This document shows, piece by piece, positions 5,665 to 9,156 of a stretch of 9,156 nucleotides of DNA. The stretch's first letter is position 1; the number at the start of each line of letters is the position of its first letter. The stretch is from an uncultured Oscillospiraceae bacterium. Its GTDB lineage: Bacteria > Bacillota > Clostridia > Oscillospirales > Ruminococcaceae. Below the pieces are notes generated by a model that worked only from the letters and a program-made list of their open reading frames with translations, was not told the DNA's origin and ran no database searches. The position numbers were made by a program, and so were the translations under genes. The stretch lies in NCBI GenBank assembly GCA_934488695.1, contig CAKSSH010000049.1, forward strand, positions 1 through 9,156. Reading direction: 5' to 3'.

Positions 5665-6348
5665 ATGGAAGGATTTGATTTTTCGGCGGTAAGGGCTGAA
5701 TTTTTAACACGGCTGTGCGAACAGCTGAAAGAGGACGGTTACCATTTTGAGGGGGGCATTTTCCGTAAGTGTCGGCGCGGCCGGTTGTACATTCTGGAGG
5801 CGGATCTGTGCTGCTTGGAGAGTGAAAACGGGCAGGTGCTGGTGCCGCGGGTGCGCGTAGCCGATGCACGGCTTGTTAAGCGTGCCGACGGAGCGCTGAC
5901 TGCGGGCGGGATCTTGGCGGAGGAAGCGGATGTTGACGGAGTGCGTGCCGGAGATGCAGAGACATTTTATAAAACGTTGCGGCATTTAAAGTCGGTTCCG
6001 GCGCAAGAGCCTTTGGAGGACGCAGCGATGGAGCTGCTGTGTCGGGAGGCGGCGCTCGGCGCAGCAGTGTGTGAAAACCGCGCGATACCGTATGAGTACC
6101 GGCGGCGCTGTCGGGGGGATTTCCCGCTGGGACGGGCGTTGTCAATAGCAATACTCTCGGGACTTGTCTGCTTTTTGCTCACGACCCTTTCGGTTGGACT
6201 GCTGATGGGGCTTGCGGTATATTTATCGGAAGGCTTTTCCAGGGTCTACGGGTTGTTTTTGCGGCCGGGGCTGTATTTGGCGGCGCTTGCCGCAGCGCTT
6301 TTGTACGGGGCGATTGCCTTTCGCAAAGCGCGCTCCGGCAGGTTTTAA
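5665..6348 (+). CDS. Two-TM membrane protein of unknown function, 227 aa
   Basis: I do not recognise this family. Residues 1-155 look soluble: a helical start (FSAVRAEFLTRLCEQLKEDGYHF), a cysteine- and arginine-rich stretch (FRKCRRGRLYILEADLCCLE, 33-52), a strand-rich segment to about 75 and an acidic helix region around 86-132. Two hydrophobic segments follow, about 157-186 and 196-219, joined by a short loop, and the chain ends in a basic tail (FRKARSGRF). The arginine cluster at 146-150 before TM1 and the basic tail suggest that both the N-terminal domain and the C-terminus face the cytoplasm. There is no signal peptide. The ATG at 5665 is set by GGAGG (5652-5656) eight bases upstream and by the promoter; an upstream extension of the frame would overlap the mutase promoter. 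It stands alone, divergent from the mutase gene and convergent with the CarD gene. Confidence 0.82.
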   Translation: MEGFDFSAVRAEFLTRLCEQLKEDGYHFEGGIFRKCRRGRLYILEADLCCLESENGQVLVPRVRVADARLVKRADGALTAGGILAEEADVDGVRAGDAETFYKTLRHLKSVPAQEPLEDAAMELLCREAALGAAVCENRAIPYEYRRRCRGDFPLGRALSIAILSGLVCFLLTTLSVGLLMGLAVYLSEGFSRVYGLFLRPGLYLAALAAALLYGAIAFRKARSGRF

Positions 6349-6418
6349 AGCATATATTGTCGGAGAGGGCGGCAGCCACAGGAATAAGCAATATTTTAAA
6401 CCGGAGCAGAAAATCGAA

Positions 6419-6459
6419 AAAAGAGGCTGTAAAAACGCAATGTTTTTACAGCCTCTTTT
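6419..6459. terminator. Bidirectional terminator between the two-TM gene and the CarD gene
   Basis: A perfect 18-bp stem (6419-6436 with 6442-6459) closes a five-base loop. The minus-strand T-run of six directly follows the CarD-family gene, whose stop codon lies only two bases from the stem. On the plus strand the stem ends in TTTT, about 70 bases after the two-TM gene. The 70-base stretch between the latter's stop and the stem holds nothing recognisable. Confidence 0.94.
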
Positions 6460-6460
6460 G

Positions 6461-6961
6461 TTATGCGGAAATTTGACGGGCAATAAAGTCCGGCGCACAG
6501 TCCTTATCCATGCCGAAAACAAAAGCGACCTCTTCAAACAGCAGATTTTCGGCAGAATGCAGCAGCCGTTCGTCCGCAATATGCAGCCGCCTGCCGACTT
6601 GCTGTTGCTCGCGGCGGTAATTATGCAGGTCGTGCACCATCATCATCAGCCCGGCACGATCCCCGTTTTGCAAAACGGATTCAAATTGCTGTTGCCTCTC
6701 CTCCTCGCTTTCGGGACGGACCGGCGTGCGCGCAGAGATGGTGTGAAACAGATCCTGAAAATCCTCCGGAGAAAGCAGCGGATGCATTTTCCGGGTCAAT
6801 TTTTTATTTTCGGTCGGCACAAAAACGGTGGCGGTTTCTTGCAAAAGCGGCTTTAAAATATAATACCGAGTGCAGACACCCCCGAAATTTTTTTCGCAGA
6901 TGTCTTGGATTTTGCAAACGCCGGTGGTTCCGTAAAGAATAACCTCATCGACCTGAAACAT
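6461..6961 (-). CDS. CarD/CdnL-family RNA polymerase-binding regulator, 166 aa
   Basis: Cytosolic transcription factor of the CarD_CdnL_TRCF family, whose members bind the RNA polymerase beta subunit and stabilise open promoter complexes. The Tudor-like polymerase-interaction domain covers about residues 1-55 (MFQVDEVILYGTTGVCKIQDI, GGVCTRYYILKPL, TVFVPTEN). A helical DNA-facing domain follows from about 62, with the diagnostic QNGDRAGLMMMVHDLHNYRRE and HIADERLLHSAENLLFEEVAFVFG. Length is typical. The protein contains no tryptophan at all, although family members usually carry one just before the RxxxxF...GD segment (Trp85 in the M. tuberculosis protein); here the region reads PVRPESEEER. The ATG at 6961 has an AAGAAGG site six bases upstream and its own promoter. 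It is monocistronic. Target promoters cannot be inferred. Confidence 0.9.
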   Translation of the reverse strand: MFQVDEVILYGTTGVCKIQDICEKNFGGVCTRYYILKPLLQETATVFVPTENKKLTRKMHPLLSPEDFQDLFHTISARTPVRPESEEERQQQFESVLQNGDRAGLMMMVHDLHNYRREQQQVGRRLHIADERLLHSAENLLFEEVAFVFGMDKDCAPDFIARQISA

Positions 6962-6992
6962 GGGTGCCCTTCTTTCTAATAACCTTTTTTAT

Positions 6993-7021
6993 ATTATACC
7001 ACAAACGGGGCTAAATTGTAA
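6993..7021 (-). promoter_or_regulatory. Promoter of the CarD-family gene, extended -10 type
   Basis: On the minus strand a perfect TATAAT (6998-6993) is preceded by the extended motif TG-G (7001-6999). The -35 position at a 17-nt spacing reads TTACAA (7021-7016), a weak match, so the extended -10 probably carries recognition. The start site would be near 6986, giving a leader of about 25 nt. Confidence 0.78.
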
Positions 7022-7043
7022 GGGGCAAAAGGCCTAAAAAGGA

Positions 7044-7099
7044 GGCGGTTTTTTCGGGAATCCTGCGCACTTTGTCTGCAAAACAAGGAAAAAGCCGCC
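7044..7099. other. Long-loop inverted repeat in intergenic DNA
   Basis: GGCGGTTTTTTC (7044-7055) pairs with GAAAAAGCCGCC (7088-7099) over 12 positions with one G-T wobble. The loop is 32 bases and itself contains a short TTGT/ACAA dyad (7072-7075 with 7083-7086). The element lies between the NahK-like gene's terminator and the CarD promoter. No gene is seen in this stretch of about 110 bases. It may be a second, backup terminator for minus-strand readthrough (TCCTTTTT follows on that strand), a structured RNA or a relic. Confidence 0.45.
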
Positions 7100-7131
7100 C
7101 GAGGAAGGCGATACAGCGTCGTAACATAAGC

Positions 7132-7160
7132 AAAAATCCCGCGCAGAGGGCGCGGGATTT
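7132..7160 (-). terminator. Terminator of the NahK-like kinase gene
   Basis: Stem 7134-7144 with 7150-7160 (11 bp, loop AGAGG). On the minus strand the second arm ends GGGATTTTTG, giving the T-run. It begins about 38 bases beyond the kinase stop codon. Confidence 0.87.
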
Positions 7161-7198
7161 AAAACGGACAGGATTTAAGCGGAGGAGTGCGGGAGAGA

Positions 7199-8302
7199 TC
7201 ATTTCCGACGACGGCACAGCTCCTTCATCTCATCCCAATGGGCCTCCATTTCCGCCACCAGCTTCAGCTGGGTGCGGCACCGATCCAGATTGTGCTCGGG
7301 GTAGGAGATTCGGAAATAGGTGTCGCCCTCCAGATAGTCGGTCAAAAAGCGCATACCGCATTCCAGCGTCATCATTTTAGAGCCCTCGGGCAGCAGCTCG
7401 ATCTCCTGCGCGGTCAGCTGACCGTCGCAGCCGTCCAAAAAGCCGTTCAGATAGGTCTCAAACAGGTTTAAGTCAAAGCGGACCTTGGAAAGGTCGCGCT
7501 CATCCTCGGGCGCGGTGCTGGCGCCGAAACGGATGGAGTCCCCAAAATCGGTGACGGAAAGACCGGGCATAATCGTGTCCAGATCAATAACGCAGACGGC
7601 CTTACGGGTGTCTTTATCCAGCAGGACATTGTTCATTTTGGTATCATTATGGGTTACACGCAGAGGGATCTCATCGTTTTTCAGCGCATCGGTCAGCAGG
7701 TGGGTGAAAGCTTCACGCTCCCGAATAAATGCCACCTCGGGCTGCACGGTGCTCAGGCGGCCGACGCGATCCTCCGAGACGGCTCGCAGAAAGTTTTGAA
7801 ACCGGTTGGGGGTGTTATGAAAGTCCGGAATGGTCTCAAAAAGGCGATTTGCCGGGAAATCTGACAGCTGACGCTGAAAATTGCCGAAGGCCAGGGCGCT
7901 TTGATAAAAGTCCTCCCGAGTTTCCGGCAAGTCCAGCGAAACGGTGTCCTCAATAAAACGGTACATCCGATAAGAAAGCCCGTTTTCGGTTTTAAAAAAC
8001 GGATCGCCGCTTTTCGGACGCAGAAAATACATGGAGCTGCGGGGGTCCTGCCCGGCAGTGCTCTTACTGCGCAAAAATTCGGTAACGGCAAAAATGTTTT
8101 CCATAACCTGCTTCGGGCGCGTGAAAACATTGGTGTTCAGGCGCTGGAGCACGTAACGGGTGATTTTTCCGCCGTCCTCGACAGTTAACCGGTAGGTATC
8201 ATTGATATGCCCGTTGCCAAACGGCTCAAATTCTAAGATTTTGCCTGAGGAAATAAATTGCGGGATGACTTGTTCTTTCAGGGTGTCAAGCTGCGTGTTC
8301 AT
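7199..8302 (-). CDS. NahK-like anomeric sugar kinase (phosphotransferase/APH fold), 367 aa
   Basis: Predicted cytosolic ATP-dependent sugar 1-kinase. Over its whole length it resembles, from memory, the Bifidobacterium N-acetylhexosamine 1-kinase NahK (LnpB), which phosphorylates GlcNAc and GalNAc at C1 for salvage of host mucin and milk sugars. Visible signatures are EFEPFGNGHINDTYRL (24-39), YVLQRLNTNVF (50-60), the catalytic loop RVTHNDTKMNN with Asp220 and Asn225, the metal-binding segment VIDLDTIMPG with Asp240/Asp242, DFGDSIRFG (252-260) and the tail ECGMRFLTDYLEGDTYF then YPEHNLDRCRTQLKLV. The ATG at 8302 is chosen from GGAGG nine bases upstream and the promoter placement. It is monocistronic. 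The partner lacto-N-biose phosphorylase and uridylyltransferase are not in the window, so the substrate may be another N-acetylhexosamine or hexose; related kinases are widespread in Firmicutes without that pathway. Confidence 0.88.
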   Translation of the reverse strand: MNTQLDTLKEQVIPQFISSGKILEFEPFGNGHINDTYRLTVEDGGKITRYVLQRLNTNVFTRPKQVMENIFAVTEFLRSKSTAGQDPRSSMYFLRPKSGDPFFKTENGLSYRMYRFIEDTVSLDLPETREDFYQSALAFGNFQRQLSDFPANRLFETIPDFHNTPNRFQNFLRAVSEDRVGRLSTVQPEVAFIREREAFTHLLTDALKNDEIPLRVTHNDTKMNNVLLDKDTRKAVCVIDLDTIMPGLSVTDFGDSIRFGASTAPEDERDLSKVRFDLNLFETYLNGFLDGCDGQLTAQEIELLPEGSKMMTLECGMRFLTDYLEGDTYFRISYPEHNLDRCRTQLKLVAEMEAHWDEMKELCRRRK

Positions 8303-8360
8303 CAAAGATTCCCTCCGTGGAAAGACTTTAAAAATCGCCGCCTGCCGCGGCACTTTCCGA

Positions 8361-8389
8361 ATTATAGCATATTTTTATGAAAAAGGCAA
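8361..8389 (-). promoter_or_regulatory. Promoter of the NahK-like kinase gene
   Basis: On the minus strand TTGCCT (8389-8384), a 17-nt spacer and a perfect TATAAT (8366-8361) with an extended -10 TG just upstream. The start would fall near 8354, giving a leader of about 50 nt. I see no terminator-like or riboswitch-like structure in that leader. Confidence 0.87.
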
Positions 8390-8612
8390 GCGCCGCTGCA
8401 AAACACGGGGCAAAAATGTGATGAATGCCGCCGCCAAAGAGGAGACGGGCACAGCGACCGAAACGAAAAGCGAGACGGCGGCATAAGGCGGGCTTTGGCG
8501 CAAAAGCCGGAAGACGGACGAGACGGCGCTTTTTCAAAGAAAGGGAAGCTTGCCGGCGGGTAAGGCTTTTGCCCAAGCTTAGCGGAAAAGCGGCGGTTTT
8601 GCGCCAAGGGGA
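8390..8612. other. Gene-poor intergenic stretch with GACGG words and an 11-bp inverted repeat
   Basis: Between the kinase promoter and the CorA stop I find no credible gene: frames on both strands are open but strongly biased (arginine-rich on the plus strand) and lack ribosome binding sites. GAGACGG-type words recur near 8443, 8473 and 8519. TTGGCGCAAAA (8495-8505) is perfectly complementary to TTTTGCGCCAA (8597-8607). AAGCTTG at 8546-8552 pairs with CAAGCTT at 8574-8580 inside that span. Together this could fold into a branched RNA, but no T-run terminator for CorA is evident. Confidence 0.4.
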
Positions 8613-9156
8613 TCACCAGAACTTTTTCTTTTTACAAATAAACAGGCTGAGCAGCACAATCAGCGCGCTGATCAGGATAATCATCGGATAACCGTATTTC
8701 CAGTGCAGCTCGGGCATGCCGGAAAAATTCATGCCGTACCAGCCGACCAGTAGGGAGAGAGGCAGAAAAACGGTAGTGACGATGGTCAGAATCTGCATGA
8801 TCCGGTTTTGACGAATATCAATCTCCGACTGAAACAGATTTTGAATTTGAGAGCAATATTCCCGCAGATACTGGGCCTCTTCCCGCAGACGGACAACACG
8901 CTCCTCGAACAGGCGAAAGAGCTTTTGCTCACTGCCGGAAAAAAGACCGTTTTCATTTTCATGCAGCTCGCAGGCAACGTCATCCAGCTGGCAGTAATAG
9001 CGCAGAAAGGATAGGGTATCCCGGCGCAGAGCCGTCATCGGGGCGCTGAAATTCTCCAGCTGGTGGGAGAGCACTTGCTCCTCCAGTAAAACAGCGCGGT
9101 CCTCAATTTCTTCCAGTGCGTGCAGGTCCCGGGCAATCACCTGCTCCACACCCGTG
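8613..9156 (-). CDS. corA: CorA-family divalent cation channel, C-terminal part; 5' end outside window
   Basis: Pentameric inner-membrane Mg2+/Co2+ channel of the CorA (MIT) superfamily. The frame is open to the window edge, so the N-terminal cytosolic domain lies beyond it; the valine encoded by GTG at 9149-9147 is internal. About 180 residues are visible: a long helical, glutamate-rich stalk (for example LFEERVVRLREEAQYLREYCSQIQNLFQSEIDIRQNRIMQ) leading into TM1 (LTIVTTVFLPLSLLVGW). The signature pore loop YGMNFSGMPEL follows, then TM2 (PMIILISALIVLLSLFI) and a lysine-rich C-terminus (CKKKKFW) facing the cytoplasm. GMN is the family's selectivity signature. ZntB-like members also carry it, so Mg2+ specificity is likely but not proven. 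No M-box riboswitch or start region is in view. The gene ends 246 nt before the kinase -10 box, so it is probably a separate unit. Confidence 0.93.
   Translation of the reverse strand, partial: TGVEQVIARDLHALEEIEDRAVLLEEQVLSHQLENFSAPMTALRRDTLSFLRYYCQLDDVACELHENENGLFSGSEQKLFRLFEERVVRLREEAQYLREYCSQIQNLFQSEIDIRQNRIMQILTIVTTVFLPLSLLVGWYGMNFSGMPELHWKYGYPMIILISALIVLLSLFICKKKKFW

Noticed and set aside
8328..8576. Minus-strand 82-aa ORF between corA and the kinase
   Set aside because: It begins at a TTG without a ribosome binding site, runs through the kinase promoter, and has no recognisable motif.
8425..8691. Very basic 88-aa plus-strand ORF
   Set aside because: No ribosome binding site, arginine-rich low-complexity composition, and its 3' third is antisense to the CorA membrane segments.

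Overview
The window looks like chromosomal DNA from a moderately GC-rich Gram-positive anaerobe of the class Clostridia, most likely an Oscillospiraceae-type gut bacterium. This is an inference. It rests on strong GGAGG ribosome binding sites at nearly every start, TTGACA/TATAAT-type promoters with 17-nt spacers, compact hairpin-plus-T-run terminators, and the mix of a CarD-family regulator, an NahK-like sugar kinase and a GroEL tail ending in GMGMY. No tRNA, rRNA, transposase, integrase, phage gene or CRISPR array is visible.

Layout. Positions 2-874 (+) are the C-terminal half of groEL, closed by a strong terminator at 891-923. Positions 925-1329 hold no credible gene but carry a nested tandem repeat: nine copies of a 23-bp module in three triplets, inside a 128-bp higher-order period. 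A near-consensus promoter follows directly and drives a FAD-dependent oxidoreductase (1384-2586, +). A bidirectional terminator (2585-2623) separates it from a minus-strand set, in order of transcription: an alpha-phosphohexomutase (5501-3783), a hairpin, a short-chain dehydrogenase (3718-2951) and a small Dabb-domain protein (2939-2655). The mutase promoter is back-to-back with the promoter of a two-TM protein of unknown function (5665-6348, +). A second bidirectional terminator (6419-6459) separates that gene from a CarD-family regulator (6961-6461, -). Next come a structured intergenic stretch, an NahK-like anomeric sugar kinase (8302-7199, -), a 246-nt gap, and the C-terminal part of a CorA-type metal channel (8613 to the window end, -).

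How the genes fit together. The hexose-phosphate mutase and the NahK-like kinase both handle sugar 1-phosphates, so they could sit in one salvage route. They are separate transcription units about 1.7 kb apart, and no glycoside phosphorylase or uridylyltransferase lies in the window, so the link is only suggestive. The other genes look like ordinary housekeeping or accessory functions. I do not see a clear new multi-gene system. The element most worth a second look is the nested repeat between groEL and the oxidoreductase promoter; next are the two-TM orphan with its very short leader and the CarD homologue that lacks the usual tryptophan.
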